A stretch of 26,782 nucleotides of DNA. It comes from Catenibacterium sp. co_0103 (lineage in GTDB: Bacteria > Bacillota_I > Bacilli_A > Erysipelotrichales > Coprobacillaceae). The stretch spans positions 1 to 26,782 of the forward strand of contig NZ_RCYB01000030.1 of assembly GCF_004168205.1 (NCBI RefSeq), given 5' to 3'. Numbering within the stretch: position 1 is the first letter of the stretch; each line of letters opens with the position of its first letter. The notes under the pieces were generated by a model. The model saw only the letters and a list, made by a program, of their open reading frames with translations, was not told the origin of the DNA and searched no databases. This document shows positions 14,318 through 23,341 of the stretch, in pieces. Both the position numbers and the translations under genes were made by a program.

Positions 14318-15958
14318 ATGGCATTTGATGGAATTGTATTGTCACGTGTTACAGAATTATTAAATGAAACAATTGTGACAGGACGTATTTCAAAATTATA
14401 TCAGATATCGAAATACGAATTATTAATGACTGTTCGTGCACAGAATGAGAATAAGAAACTTCTTGTTTCTATTCATCCAATGTACGCACGTGTTCAGTTA
14501 ACACAATTAAATTATCCTACACCTGATTTTCCTAACGCTCTCACAATGTTTTTAAGAAAACATATTGAAGGTTCGTTTATTGAGCGTATTGAACAGGTAG
14601 GGCTTGACCGTATATTAAAGATTACTTTAAGAGGTAGAAATGAATTCAAGGATCTTGTAGAGTACCATCTCTATATAGAAATCATGGGTAAGCATTCTAA
14701 CTTTATTCTTACTAATAAAGAAGATAAGATACTAGAATGTTTAAAGAGAGTATCGCCAAGTGATAGTATACGTATTATGCAGCCGGGGATTACTTATAGC
14801 TACCCTCCTCTACTTGAGAAGAAGAATCCTTTTGAAAATAGACCTGAAACAACAAATCTTGTGAAAGAGTTTGAAGGATTCTCTAAGGATTTAGCTGAGG
14901 AAATAGCTTCAAGAATGGAACAGGGTGAAGATTTCAAAACTATTATGAATGAAATCAAAGAGAGTAAAGAACTCTATATTACTAGAGATGATAAAGAAAA
15001 GTATCATGTGATTCCTTTACATTGTTTTGGAAAGAAGATAGATCAGTATTCTCTTTTTGATGGATTAGATGCTTATTATCAATTTATTGATCAGAAGGAT
15101 CGTATTAAACAGCAGACTTCTGATATTCTTCATTTTATTCAGAAAGAATATACAAAGAATGTCAATAAGCTAGATAAACTAGAAAAGACTTTATTTGATT
15201 CTCATAATAGTGATGAATATCGTATTAAGGGTGATTTATTGTATGCTTCTTTACATCTTATTCAAAAAGGGATGAAAGAAGTGACTGTAGATAACTATTA
15301 TGATGGCACAAAGATGACAATTGAATTAGATGAGCGTTTTGATGGCAAAACAAACGCGAATCATTATTATAATAAGTATCAGAAGGCAAAGAATTCTTTA
15401 AAGGTTCTAGAGGAACAGATTGAAAAGACAAAAGAAGAAATCAATTACTTTGATACTTTAAATACCTTGATGGATAATGCGGATTATTACGATGCTATGG
15501 AAATCAAGGAAGAACTTGAAAACATGGGTTATATTCGTAAGAAGAATGTAAAGAAGTTAAAGAAGAAAACACATCCTCATTATGATGTTTATCGTACACG
15601 TGATGGTATTATTATTTATGTAGGTAAGAATAACTTACAGAATGATTATCTAACATTTAAAATGGCATCACGTAATGATATGTGGTTCCATGTGAAGGAT
15701 ATGCCTGGTTCCCATATTATTGTGCATGCAGAAAACTTGGATGAGTATACAATGAGACTCGCCGCAAATATTGCAGCATATTTTTCTAAGGGTAAATATA
15801 GTTCAAGTGTTCCAGTGAATTATTGTTTAGTAAAAAACTTAAAGAAGCCTCATACAAATAAGCCAGGTTTAGTTCTTTTAGGACATTATAAGACTATTTA
15901 TATTGATCCTGATGATTCTTTCTATGATGAGTTAGAGAAAGTGGAGGATGCAAGATGA
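14318..15958 (+). CDS. rqcH: Rqc2/RqcH-type NFACT protein (ribosome-associated quality control)
   Basis: It binds stalled 50S subunits carrying peptidyl-tRNA and recruits tRNA-Ala to add C-terminal alanine tails that mark the peptide for degradation. Older annotations call it fibronectin-binding protein. From ATG 14318 (GGGTGA upstream) it is 546 aa; this start puts the key NFACT-N pair exactly at Asp97-Arg98 (GLDRILKI), as in Bacillus RqcH, which supports it. N-terminal NFACT-N, then HhH, a coiled-coil middle (about 290-410, rich in Lys/Glu/Leu), then NFACT-R at about 435-545 (NDMWFHVKDMPGSHIIVH). It overlaps the next gene by 4 nt. In Bacillus rqcH is also near gmk. Confidence 0.92.
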   Translation: MAFDGIVLSRVTELLNETIVTGRISKLYQISKYELLMTVRAQNENKKLLVSIHPMYARVQLTQLNYPTPDFPNALTMFLRKHIEGSFIERIEQVGLDRILKITLRGRNEFKDLVEYHLYIEIMGKHSNFILTNKEDKILECLKRVSPSDSIRIMQPGITYSYPPLLEKKNPFENRPETTNLVKEFEGFSKDLAEEIASRMEQGEDFKTIMNEIKESKELYITRDDKEKYHVIPLHCFGKKIDQYSLFDGLDAYYQFIDQKDRIKQQTSDILHFIQKEYTKNVNKLDKLEKTLFDSHNSDEYRIKGDLLYASLHLIQKGMKEVTVDNYYDGTKMTIELDERFDGKTNANHYYNKYQKAKNSLKVLEEQIEKTKEEINYFDTLNTLMDNADYYDAMEIKEELENMGYIRKKNVKKLKKKTHPHYDVYRTRDGIIIYVGKNNLQNDYLTFKMASRNDMWFHVKDMPGSHIIVHAENLDEYTMRLAANIAAYFSKGKYSSSVPVNYCLVKNLKKPHTNKPGLVLLGHYKTIYIDPDDSFYDELEKVEDAR

Positions 15959-16716
15959 AATTAATACCTTGGAAGTTTAATAATGATATAGTAGAAGGCT
16001 ATACTGTACCAGCTCATATTGATGGAAAGCTATTTAATATGAGTTATAATGGAATAGATGACAAGCAGGTACTAGAAAACCGTAAAGAACTAGCCAAAAT
16101 GCTTGGTACAGATCTTGATCATATGGTCGCACCTTTACAGCGTCATACAACACATTATTTAAGTGTGAATAAAAAAGATGGTGGTAAGGGGATTTATAGT
16201 CAGAAGGATGCTTATTTAGGTTTTGATGCATTATATACTAGAGATACAGACTTGACTCTATTTACTTTCCATGCAGACTGCTGTCCTGTTCTCTTATATT
16301 GTGAGAACCAGCATTTAATTGCTGCCATTCACTCAGGATGGAAAGGAACAGTGACTGAGATTGTAGGTAAGGTGACACGTCACTTAATTGAAGATGAAGG
16401 CTGTGACCCTAGTACTATATATGCTTATGTAGGACCTTCTATTGAAGCACGAAACTTTGAAGCCATGGATGATATTATTGATTGTGTAAAGAAGATGAGC
16501 TTTGATACATCATCTTTCTATACTAAAAAAGATGAGACACATTATCTTCTTAATTCAAAAGGACTCATCAAGCAACAATTATTAAATTGTGATGTATTAG
16601 AGGAGCATATTGAAGTCAGTCCTTATTGTACAATGGAGAATGATGACTTATTCTTCAGTTATCGTAAGACACATACTAAAAATCGTAATATTTCTATTAT
16701 CAGACTAAAAAAATAG
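15955..16716 (+). CDS. pgeF: YfiH/PgeF-family multicopper-oxidase-like protein (peptidoglycan editing factor or purine nucleoside phosphorylase)
   Basis: A 253-aa protein of the DUF152/laccase-domain family. The conserved metal or catalytic residues are His64 (LQRHTTH), Cys109 or Cys110 (HADCCPVLL) and His126 (AAIHSGWKGT); VGPSIEARNFE and SPYCTMEN are further family motifs. Members have been shown to act as purine nucleoside phosphorylase/adenosine deaminase and, in Escherichia coli, to prevent wrong residues in peptidoglycan precursors; which role applies here cannot be told. The ATG overlaps the rqcH stop by 4 nt, so both are one transcript ending at the terminator shared with nnr. Confidence 0.88.
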   Translation: MKLIPWKFNNDIVEGYTVPAHIDGKLFNMSYNGIDDKQVLENRKELAKMLGTDLDHMVAPLQRHTTHYLSVNKKDGGKGIYSQKDAYLGFDALYTRDTDLTLFTFHADCCPVLLYCENQHLIAAIHSGWKGTVTEIVGKVTRHLIEDEGCDPSTIYAYVGPSIEARNFEAMDDIIDCVKKMSFDTSSFYTKKDETHYLLNSKGLIKQQLLNCDVLEEHIEVSPYCTMENDDLFFSYRKTHTKNRNISIIRLKK

Positions 16717-16738
16717 CTGGATTATTCCAGCTATTTTT
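16709..16738. terminator. Shared bidirectional terminator between pgeF and nnr
   Basis: AAAAATAGCTGG (16709-16720) pairs perfectly with CCAGCTATTTTT (16727-16738), giving a 12-bp stem with a 6-nt loop. It has A runs on one side and T runs on the other, so it can act on both strands. It contains the stop codons of both converging genes. Confidence 0.92.
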
Positions 16739-18203
16739 CTATTTCACCAATAAGCAGTGCCATTGTATGAGGAATTTCTTCAATAAGTTTTTCAGGTATA
16801 ACTGTATATGCCTGCTTTGCAACTTCATCTCCAGCACGTCCATGAATATAAACACCTAGTATTGCTGCTTCCAGTGGTTCATAACCCTGTCCTAATAATG
16901 AAGTAATAATACCTGCAAGTGTATCACCCATACCACCTACTGCCATCGCCTTATTACCAGATGCAATACGATAAGATGATTTGCCATCAGTCACAATAGT
17001 ATGAGGTCCTTTTAAGACAAGTATGCAATGATATTGTGATGCAAAACTTTGTGCGGCAAGCATTAAGTCAGGATAGTCTTCTACATGACATAAACGTTTG
17101 AATTCACCAATATGTGGCGTAAGGATCACTGAACGGTCTTGTTTTTCTAGTAAGTGCATATTTCTAGATAGAATTGTAAGTGCATCTGCATCAATTACAA
17201 GCGGACAGATAGAAGCAGTCATAATATCTATTACAGCTCTAAAAGCTCTTTCCTCTAGACCTAATCCACATCCTACTAATAATGCATCATAGCCATCAAA
17301 ATCATCATAACGGAAGATCTGTGGTCTTAATACAGGAATCGCTTCAGGTATATAAAGAGGTAAAAGAGATGTGACTTTTTCTGAAGTAATAGTCTTTACT
17401 ATACCTGCACCTGTATAATAGGCTGCTTTAGTGGCAAGTAATGGTGCACCTGTATATTGATTACTCCCTACAATTAAGCCATCTACACCATAAATATTCT
17501 TATAACCATTATAAACTCGTTTTCTTAAATGTTCCTTTGCGTAGTCCTCTCCTACATATTCAAATAACCCTGCTTCTTTAAAACAATCCTTAACAGCTAA
17601 TGTTTCTAGAATGACTTTACCTGTATATTCTAATGAACGAGGATCTAAGAATCCTTGTTTTAAAGCAGTTAAGGTGACTGTAAAGTCAGCCTTTAAAGCA
17701 CCATCGTAGGCTTTACCTGTATTACAATCAAGTCCTGTAGGAATATCAATTGCCCCAATAGTTCCATTATAATGATTCATAATTGATTCTATAATGATTT
17801 TATACATCCCTCTAGGTGCACTATTTAAGCCAAATCCAAATAACCCATCTACAATACAATCATAATCATTCCAATTAATTGTATTAATATTATCTTCATC
17901 TACATAGATCAAATGATTCTCTTCACATTGATCACGATAATAACGATTGGCCTGTGATACCTTTCCTATATCTCCACTATAATAATAAATGACATGCTTT
18001 CTTAGTTTTTCTAGTTTTAATCCTAAAGAATAACCATCTGCACCATTATTACCTGGTCCAATAAGAATCGCAAATCTATTATATTTTGTGAAATGATTGA
18101 GTAATGCATCACTTGCAAGATTAACAAGTTCTTCTATTTGATATCCATGTTCCAATAAATAAGCATCGTATTGTTTTAATAAATCCTGTGTTCCTATATA
18201 CAT
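16731..18203 (-). CDS. nnr: Bifunctional NAD(P)H-hydrate epimerase / ADP-dependent dehydratase
   Basis: Repairs hydrated NAD(P)H: the N-terminal domain epimerises NAD(P)HX and the C-terminal domain dehydrates it using ADP (ATP in other lineages). Start ATG 18203 with GGGAG 8 nt upstream gives 490 aa, the normal fused length. YjeF_N domain about 1-210: GPGNNGADGYSLG (49-61), Asp119 (IVDGLFG) and IDIPTG (152-157). Ribokinase-like CARKD domain about 225-490: VIDADALT (336-343), TPHIGEF (362-368), LKGPHT (397-402) and GGMGD (423-427) with the catalytic Asp427. It has its own likely promoter and converges on pgeF. Confidence 0.95.
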   Translation of the reverse strand: MYIGTQDLLKQYDAYLLEHGYQIEELVNLASDALLNHFTKYNRFAILIGPGNNGADGYSLGLKLEKLRKHVIYYYSGDIGKVSQANRYYRDQCEENHLIYVDEDNINTINWNDYDCIVDGLFGFGLNSAPRGMYKIIIESIMNHYNGTIGAIDIPTGLDCNTGKAYDGALKADFTVTLTALKQGFLDPRSLEYTGKVILETLAVKDCFKEAGLFEYVGEDYAKEHLRKRVYNGYKNIYGVDGLIVGSNQYTGAPLLATKAAYYTGAGIVKTITSEKVTSLLPLYIPEAIPVLRPQIFRYDDFDGYDALLVGCGLGLEERAFRAVIDIMTASICPLVIDADALTILSRNMHLLEKQDRSVILTPHIGEFKRLCHVEDYPDLMLAAQSFASQYHCILVLKGPHTIVTDGKSSYRIASGNKAMAVGGMGDTLAGIITSLLGQGYEPLEAAILGVYIHGRAGDEVAKQAYTVIPEKLIEEIPHTMALLIGEIEK

Positions 18204-18225
18204 ATATAACACTCCCTTCTTAACT

Positions 18226-18234
18226 ATTCTACCA
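18226..18234 (-). promoter_or_regulatory. Possible extended -10 promoter of nnr
   Basis: TGGTAGAAT on the minus strand (18234-18226) matches TGnTATAAT at 8 of 9 positions counting the free base, 23 nt upstream of the nnr start. No good -35; that position is in the upstream terminator. Confidence 0.4.
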
Positions 18235-18264
18235 TAAAAAAAGGAAATCGAAATCGATTTCCTT
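18233..18264 (-). terminator. Intrinsic terminator of the NlpC/P60 gene
   Basis: AAGGAAATCG (18241-18250) pairs with CGATTTCCTT (18255-18264) around AAAT. On the minus strand a run of T follows. It lies 5 nt past the stop codon. Confidence 0.9.
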
Positions 18265-18269
18265 AAAGA

Positions 18270-19709
18270 TTATACTCTTCCTCCACCTGCATAATGCGCA
18301 GCATAATAAGATTCACCTAGAGAAGATGTGATAACACCCTTCTTTTCATTGGCAGCATGTACGAATCTGCCTCCACCTAGATAAATACCTACGTGAGAGA
18401 TACCTTTCTTATATGTGTTCTTAAAGAATACAAGATCACCAGGTTTTAATGCGTTTCTATCTACTCTTTGAGTACTATTGAACTGTACAGCAGCTGTACC
18501 ACTTAAAGAACGTCCATTTTGTCTATATACCCATCTAGTAAAGCTTGAACAGTCAAAGATATTAGGTCCTACAGCACCCATTCTATAACGACATCCAATC
18601 TTACCTAAAGCAGTCTGAATAAGAGCTGCATTTCTAGATTTAACTTCTACTGGTATATTCACTACAGTTGTATTACCAGTCTTATCTGTTGCAGTATAAG
18701 TAGCTGTATAGTTACCTTCATTGTTTACATCAACATTCCCACTAATACCTACAGTCTTAGTAACATCACCATCTAAATTATCAATAGCAGATCCAAGTAA
18801 AGAATTCCAGTTTACTGAAGTGCCTTCAGTAATAGATACTTTATTTGTATTCAATTTAATTTCAGGACCTCTGATATCCTTAATATTAAATGTACATTCC
18901 TGTTTAGTTTCATTGCCACTGTTATCAGTCGCAATGATTATTGCTTTCTGTTCACTGTTTAATTTCTTTGTATCAATATCACCTTTAACAGTTAATACTG
19001 GTGAAGGATCAAAGTTATCAGATACATCAAAATAATCTGCAGGATTAAATGTATCACCATAGTTTACATCAAAAGACTGTGTTTTTTGAGTTAATGTTGG
19101 TGCAACAGAATCCTTAATATTAAATGATAATGTTTTTTCAGCCACATTGCCGGCGTTATCTTCTACATGAGCCACAACCTTCTGTTCCCCGATTACAGTT
19201 GTGTCAATACTACCTTCGAAAGTGATGAATTCACTGACATCACCATCAACATTATCTGTTGCTTTCACGTAATCTAATAAGTTATTAGAACCATTGGCTT
19301 CTACATCAGCAATATATCCACCTTCAGTACGTGAAGCAATAACAGGAGCTTCATTATCAATAACCTGTACTTCAACTTCTTTATCAGTTGTATTCTGGAA
19401 TGTATCAGTAACAGTCACTGTAACACGATAAGTACCTAACTGTTTTGCTTCATATGTTCCTGACTTAATAGAAACATCCATGATATCTAAATTATCACGA
19501 TTATCTGTGATTTCAAAGTCTGAAGCATTTAAGTATGTTCCATAAGGAACAACAATTTTATTTGAATGAATAACAGGTGCCTGACGGTCAGCCGCTGCAT
19601 AACCTACTAGCGCAAATGCAGAGATTGCGAATGCAGGTAATAATATTGTTTTCTGAGTTTTAATTCTATCTACAATTGCATGAAGAGTTACGGGCGCATT
19701 TTGAGTCAT
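18270..19709 (-). CDS. Secreted NlpC/P60 peptidoglycan hydrolase with Ig-like repeats
   Basis: Probable D,L-endopeptidase acting on wall peptides outside the cell. The 479 aa begin with a basic N-terminus and one hydrophobic segment (about 20-40), a signal peptide or anchor with a possible cleavage site at YAAAD. Four Ig-like (DUF5011/bacterial Ig) repeats follow, each opening with a D-x-x-A/G-P motif at about 41, 118, 200 and 278 and containing ATDN-type turns. The C-terminal NlpC/P60 domain (about 358-479) has Cys387 (FDCSSF), His439 (SHVGIYLG) and His451 (HAAN). No LysM, SH3 or choline-binding repeats are seen, so the Ig repeats are probably the stalk or targeting part. Start ATG has GGAGA upstream. 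It is monocistronic with a near-consensus promoter. Confidence 0.92.
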   Translation of the reverse strand: MTQNAPVTLHAIVDRIKTQKTILLPAFAISAFALVGYAAADRQAPVIHSNKIVVPYGTYLNASDFEITDNRDNLDIMDVSIKSGTYEAKQLGTYRVTVTVTDTFQNTTDKEVEVQVIDNEAPVIASRTEGGYIADVEANGSNNLLDYVKATDNVDGDVSEFITFEGSIDTTVIGEQKVVAHVEDNAGNVAEKTLSFNIKDSVAPTLTQKTQSFDVNYGDTFNPADYFDVSDNFDPSPVLTVKGDIDTKKLNSEQKAIIIATDNSGNETKQECTFNIKDIRGPEIKLNTNKVSITEGTSVNWNSLLGSAIDNLDGDVTKTVGISGNVDVNNEGNYTATYTATDKTGNTTVVNIPVEVKSRNAALIQTALGKIGCRYRMGAVGPNIFDCSSFTRWVYRQNGRSLSGTAAVQFNSTQRVDRNALKPGDLVFFKNTYKKGISHVGIYLGGGRFVHAANEKKGVITSSLGESYYAAHYAGGGRV

Positions 19710-19740
19710 AGTTATTCTCCTTTTCTTTTCGACAATTGCG

Positions 19741-19769
19741 ATTATAACACTATGCCATATATGTGTCCA
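19741..19769 (-). promoter_or_regulatory. Strong promoter of the NlpC/P60 gene
   Basis: On the minus strand TGGACA (19769-19764, 5 of 6), a 17-bp spacer and a perfect TATAAT (19746-19741) preceded by TG one base away (extended -10). The start point would be about 19734, giving a leader of about 25 nt. Confidence 0.85.
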
Positions 19770-19777
19770 CCATTTTC

Positions 19778-19838
19778 TTAAGATATTTTTAAGATTTTAT
19801 ATTTTATATAGTATATATCAGTGTTTTTACGTTTAAGA
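19778..19838 (-). promoter_or_regulatory. Phased TCTTAA hexamers, possible response-regulator site
   Basis: On the minus strand TCTTAA occurs at 19783-19778 and 19794-19789 (direct repeat with a 5-nt spacer, 11-bp period) and again at 19838-19833, exactly 44 bp (four periods) further upstream. The nearest copy is 8 bp upstream of the -35. This layout is that of OmpR/PhoB-class regulators such as WalR or PhoP, though the hexamer itself is not their consensus. Confidence 0.4.
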
Positions 19839-19989
19839 TTTTATTAATAATTAATAAAAAATAATGACTTTTTGGTCTTTAGCATATATTTTCTTGGTGA
19901 TTTTTTAGAATCCTAATTTATCAAACATATATATTCTGATTATTTCAATAAGTGTACACAGAGTAAATAACAACATTGTTACCTATATT

Positions 19990-20015
19990 AAAAAAGTCCT
20001 CCCTAAGGAGAACTT
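19990..20015 (-). terminator. Intrinsic terminator of the liv operon
   Basis: AAGTCCTCC (19994-20002) pairs with GGAGAACTT (20007-20015, one wobble) around CTAA. On the minus strand it is followed by a T run. It starts 1 nt after the livF stop. Confidence 0.88.
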
Positions 20016-20016
20016 A

Positions 20017-20724
20017 TTAGCCAAGATATGCTTCTCTAACACGTGGGTTATTTGCAACATCATTCGCTTCACCTGATACAGTAATATTACCTGTTTCAAG
20101 TACATAAGCATGATCTGCGATAGAAAGTGCTTTATTCGCATTCTGTTCTACAAGAAGGATAGTAACGCCTTCTTTTTCATTAACTTCTTTAATGATATCA
20201 AAGATTTCATTGACAAGAATTGGAGAAAGACCCATTGATGGTTCGTCTAATAGTAATAGTTTTGGTTTAGACATCAAAGCACGGCCCATTGCAAGCATCT
20301 GCTGCTCACCACCAGATAATGTACCAGCTAACTGTTTCTTTCTTTCTCTTAAACGTGGGAATAATGTATAAATATGTTCAAGGTCATTCTTAATACCATC
20401 TGCATCATTACGAAGATAAGCACCCATTTCTAGGTTATCAGCAACACTTAACTGGGCAAAGATACGACGTCCTTCAGGAACCTGTGCTAGACCTTTAGAG
20501 ACAATCTTATGAGCAGGAGTCTTCATGATGTTTTCACCATTAAAGATAATATCACCACTCTTACCATTTAATAAGCCAGAGATGGCATGCATTGTACTTG
20601 TTTTACCTGCACCATTGGCACCAATAAGTGCAACGATTTCACCTTCTTCTACATTAAATGAAATCTTCTTAATCGCATTAATGACACCATAATGTACTTC
20701 AAGATCCTTAACTTCTAATAACAT
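20017..20724 (-). CDS. livF: Branched-chain amino-acid ABC transporter ATPase LivF
   Basis: One of the two ATPases powering the importer at the inner face of the membrane. The 235 aa have Walker A GANGAGKT (35-42), the signature LSGGE (136-140), Walker B LLLLDEP (156-162) and QVPEGRRIF (81-89), the Q-loop region typical of LivF. Start ATG 20724 with GAGGAGGG lies 2 nt after the livG stop. Last gene of livJHMGF. Confidence 0.95.
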   Translation of the reverse strand: MLLEVKDLEVHYGVINAIKKISFNVEEGEIVALIGANGAGKTSTMHAISGLLNGKSGDIIFNGENIMKTPAHKIVSKGLAQVPEGRRIFAQLSVADNLEMGAYLRNDADGIKNDLEHIYTLFPRLRERKKQLAGTLSGGEQQMLAMGRALMSKPKLLLLDEPSMGLSPILVNEIFDIIKEVNEKEGVTILLVEQNANKALSIADHAYVLETGNITVSGEANDVANNPRVREAYLG

Positions 20725-20726
20725 CT

Positions 20727-21503
20727 TTAGCCCTCCTCTTCATTGCCTAAGTAGGCAGCTACAACATCAGGGTTGTTTCTAATTTCTTCAGGTGTACCAA
20801 AAGCAAGTACTGTACCAAAGTTTAATACTGCAATCTTTTCACAGATACCCATAACCAACTTCATATCATGTTCAATAAGAAGAATTGCGACTGAGAACTT
20901 TTCTCTTACAATCTTAATAGTTTCCATTAATTCAGCTGTTTCTGTAGGGTTCATACCTGCAGCAGGTTCATCTAATAATAATAGCTTAGGTGCAGTCGCA
21001 AGTGCTCTCGCAATTTCAAGCTTTCTCTGTTTACCATAAGGAAGGTTCTTTGCCTTTGATTGTGCAAATTCTTCTAGATGGAAAACACGCAATAATGATA
21101 AAGCCTCTTCCTGCATAGCAACTTCAGACTTCTTATATTTAGGTGTATGGAATAATGCATCAAAGACAGTGTAAGGATGGGAATAATGTAGTCCTACTTT
21201 TACATTATCAATAACACTCATTTCCTTGAATAAACGAATATTTTGGAATGTTCTAGCGATACCAGCTTTAGTAAGCTTAATTGTATTCGCTTTTTTAATA
21301 GGATGTCCTTCAAAAAGGATACGACCACTTGTTGGCTGATAAACACCTGTTAATAGGTTGAAGACAGTTGTTTTACCTGCACCATTTGGACCAATTAAAC
21401 CAAATAACTGGTTCTTATCGATTTCAAAGTCAAATTCATCTACGGCCTTTAATCCACCAAACTGAATACCAAGACCTTCTGCTTTTAATAATGGTGTACT
21501 CAT
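20727..21503 (-). CDS. livG: Branched-chain amino-acid ABC transporter ATPase LivG
   Basis: Partner ATPase of LivF. The 258 aa contain Walker A GPNGAGKT (38-45), the Q-loop region ARTFQNIRLF (83-92), the degenerate signature LPYGKQR (154-160) usual in LivG, Walker B LLLLDEP (174-180) and a C-terminal extension ending in VVAAYLGNEEE, the typical LivG tail. It overlaps the livM stop by 4 nt. Confidence 0.95.
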   Translation of the reverse strand: MSTPLLKAEGLGIQFGGLKAVDEFDFEIDKNQLFGLIGPNGAGKTTVFNLLTGVYQPTSGRILFEGHPIKKANTIKLTKAGIARTFQNIRLFKEMSVIDNVKVGLHYSHPYTVFDALFHTPKYKKSEVAMQEEALSLLRVFHLEEFAQSKAKNLPYGKQRKLEIARALATAPKLLLLDEPAAGMNPTETAELMETIKIVREKFSVAILLIEHDMKLVMGICEKIAVLNFGTVLAFGTPEEIRNNPDVVAAYLGNEEEG

Positions 21504-22447
21504 TCTGGCTTCACCTCATCTTTCTTTTTAAAGAATGGAAGACGTTCCATGATCTGTTCGCCTTTACCAGTTCCTTTTAAAATCATAGCGGCAATTAATA
21601 CAATTGCATATAACAACATTCTATACTGTGAGAATGAGATCAATAATTCTGGAATTATAGTAAGCACTATAGCTGCAATAATAGAGCCTTTTAAGTTACC
21701 CATACCACCAAGTACTACCATAACTAGAATTTCAACTGATTTGTTGAAGTCAAATCCTTTAGGAAGGATAACTGTATAATAATGTGCATATAAGCCTCCT
21801 GCAAGTCCTGCAAAAATAGCACTGACTGCAAAGGCAAATACTTTATAATAACCAACATCAATACCGGATAATTCTGATGCTGTTTCATCTTCACGAATTG
21901 AGATGATGGCACGTCCATGTCTAGATTTCACAATTGAATATACGACAAAGATTGTGATAATCATTGCGATAAAGACATAAACAAGATTTGTATTCATAGG
22001 AATACCAATTAAACCTTTTGCACCATTAGTGATTTCAAGGTTATTCATAATAACACGGATGATTTCATTGAAAGCAAGAGTGATAATACAAAGATAGTCA
22101 CCTTTTAATCTTAATACTGGAATACCGATAATTAAACCAATAATACCAGCTGCAATCGCACCAATAAGTAATGATACAATAAATGGAAGATTTAAATAAA
22201 TACTAATTAAAGCTGATGTATAAGCACCTACTGACATGAAACCAGCATGTCCTAAAGTAAGCTGACCTAAATAACCAGCTGCTAAGTTAAGTGATACAGC
22301 GAGGATAATATTAATACCACAAAGAATTAATACACCCTGCCAATAAGAGTTAATAACAGATGTAGCTGTTCCTATCATCAATACCGCAAAGATCACAATT
22401 GAAACAATAAATGATCTGAATAGTTCGTTTTTTAATAGTTTTTCCAT
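21500..22447 (-). CDS. livM: Branched-chain amino-acid ABC transporter permease LivM
   Basis: Membrane-spanning subunit of the importer. The 315 aa have about eight to ten hydrophobic segments; NLAAGYLGQLTLGHAGFMSVGAY (about 54-76) is the LivM signature, and SRHGRAIISIREDETAS (about 170-186) is the cytoplasmic loop that couples to the ATPases. Start ATG 22447 has AAGGTG upstream and lies 3 nt after livH. Confidence 0.95.
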   Translation of the reverse strand: MEKLLKNELFRSFIVSIVIFAVLMIGTATSVINSYWQGVLILCGINIILAVSLNLAAGYLGQLTLGHAGFMSVGAYTSALISIYLNLPFIVSLLIGAIAAGIIGLIIGIPVLRLKGDYLCIITLAFNEIIRVIMNNLEITNGAKGLIGIPMNTNLVYVFIAMIITIFVVYSIVKSRHGRAIISIREDETASELSGIDVGYYKVFAFAVSAIFAGLAGGLYAHYYTVILPKGFDFNKSVEILVMVVLGGMGNLKGSIIAAIVLTIIPELLISFSQYRMLLYAIVLIAAMILKGTGKGEQIMERLPFFKKKDEVKPE

Positions 22448-22450
22448 AGA

Positions 22451-23323
22451 CTACACCTTCTCTCTTACATTCTTACCAAATAAGCCTGCCGGCTTAACTA
22501 ATAAGACAAGAATAAGAATACCAAATACAACCGCATCAGAGAAATCTGATGAGATATATGCAATAGTAAGTGATTCTGCAACACCAAGCATTAAACCACC
22601 TACCATAGCTCCTGGTACACTACCAATACCGCCAAGTACAGCTGCGATAAATGCTTTAATACCTAACATTAAACCGATATATGGAGTAATTAATGAATAA
22701 GCACATCCATAAATAACACCTGCAATAGCACCAAGTCCTGAACCAATCGCAAATGTAAGAGATACTGTTGTATTTACATTAATACCCATTAACTGGGCTG
22801 CACCCTGGTCTTCTGATACAGCACGCATTGCTTTTCCTAGTTTTGTCTTATTAATAAAGAATAACAGAACAGCAGTACATACAGCTGTTACCACAAGAGT
22901 AATAACAGTAATATATTTAATAGAAATACCACCGAGATTAATTGTACCCTTTGGCATAATCTGTGGGAATGTACGAGCCGCACTACCAAAAATTAATAAG
23001 AATACATTTTCTAATAAGTAGCTGACACCAATGGCAGTGATCAATACTTCAAGTGAACCTTTACCTCTTAAAGGTTTATAAGCTACTTTTTCTGTTAAAA
23101 CACCTAAAGCTGCAGTGGCAACTATAGAAAACAAGATTGCTGGAATAGGTCCTACAAAACCCATCGCGATTAATGCGAAATAAGCCCCTGCCATGATGAT
23201 ATCACCATGGGCAAAGTTGATCATTTTCGCAATACCATAAACCATTGTATAACCAATTGCAACTAAAGCATACATACTCCCAGTCGAGAGTCCGTTGATG
23301 ATTTGGTTGATAAAGTTAATCAT
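22451..23323 (-). CDS. livH: Branched-chain amino-acid ABC transporter permease LivH
   Basis: The other permease. The 290 aa begin INQIINGLSTGSMYALVAIGYTMVYG, with INFAHGDI (about 35-42), both diagnostic of LivH. The coupling loop is KLGKAMRAVSEDQGAAQLMGI (about 161-181). Start ATG has AGGGGAG upstream. It is separated from livJ by a hairpin that may lower expression of the membrane genes relative to the binding protein. Confidence 0.95.
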   Translation of the reverse strand: MINFINQIINGLSTGSMYALVAIGYTMVYGIAKMINFAHGDIIMAGAYFALIAMGFVGPIPAILFSIVATAALGVLTEKVAYKPLRGKGSLEVLITAIGVSYLLENVFLLIFGSAARTFPQIMPKGTINLGGISIKYITVITLVVTAVCTAVLLFFINKTKLGKAMRAVSEDQGAAQLMGINVNTTVSLTFAIGSGLGAIAGVIYGCAYSLITPYIGLMLGIKAFIAAVLGGIGSVPGAMVGGLMLGVAESLTIAYISSDFSDAVVFGILILVLLVKPAGLFGKNVREKV

Positions 23324-23341
23324 AATTACTTCTCCCCTCTA

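Larger units (their letters stand above)
19710..20016. other. AT-rich intergenic region between liv operon and wall hydrolase
   Basis: This gap of about 307 bases contains the hydrolase promoter (19741-19769), three TTAAGA hexamers (19778, 19789, 19833) and the livF terminator (19994-20015). The middle (about 19845-19990) is AT-rich with no open frame, repeat or hairpin that I can support. Confidence 0.7.

Noticed and set aside
19845..19990. A small RNA or small gene in the gap between liv and the wall hydrolase
   Set aside because: No hairpin-plus-T-tract beyond the livF terminator, no consensus promoter facing it, and no open frame with a ribosome site.
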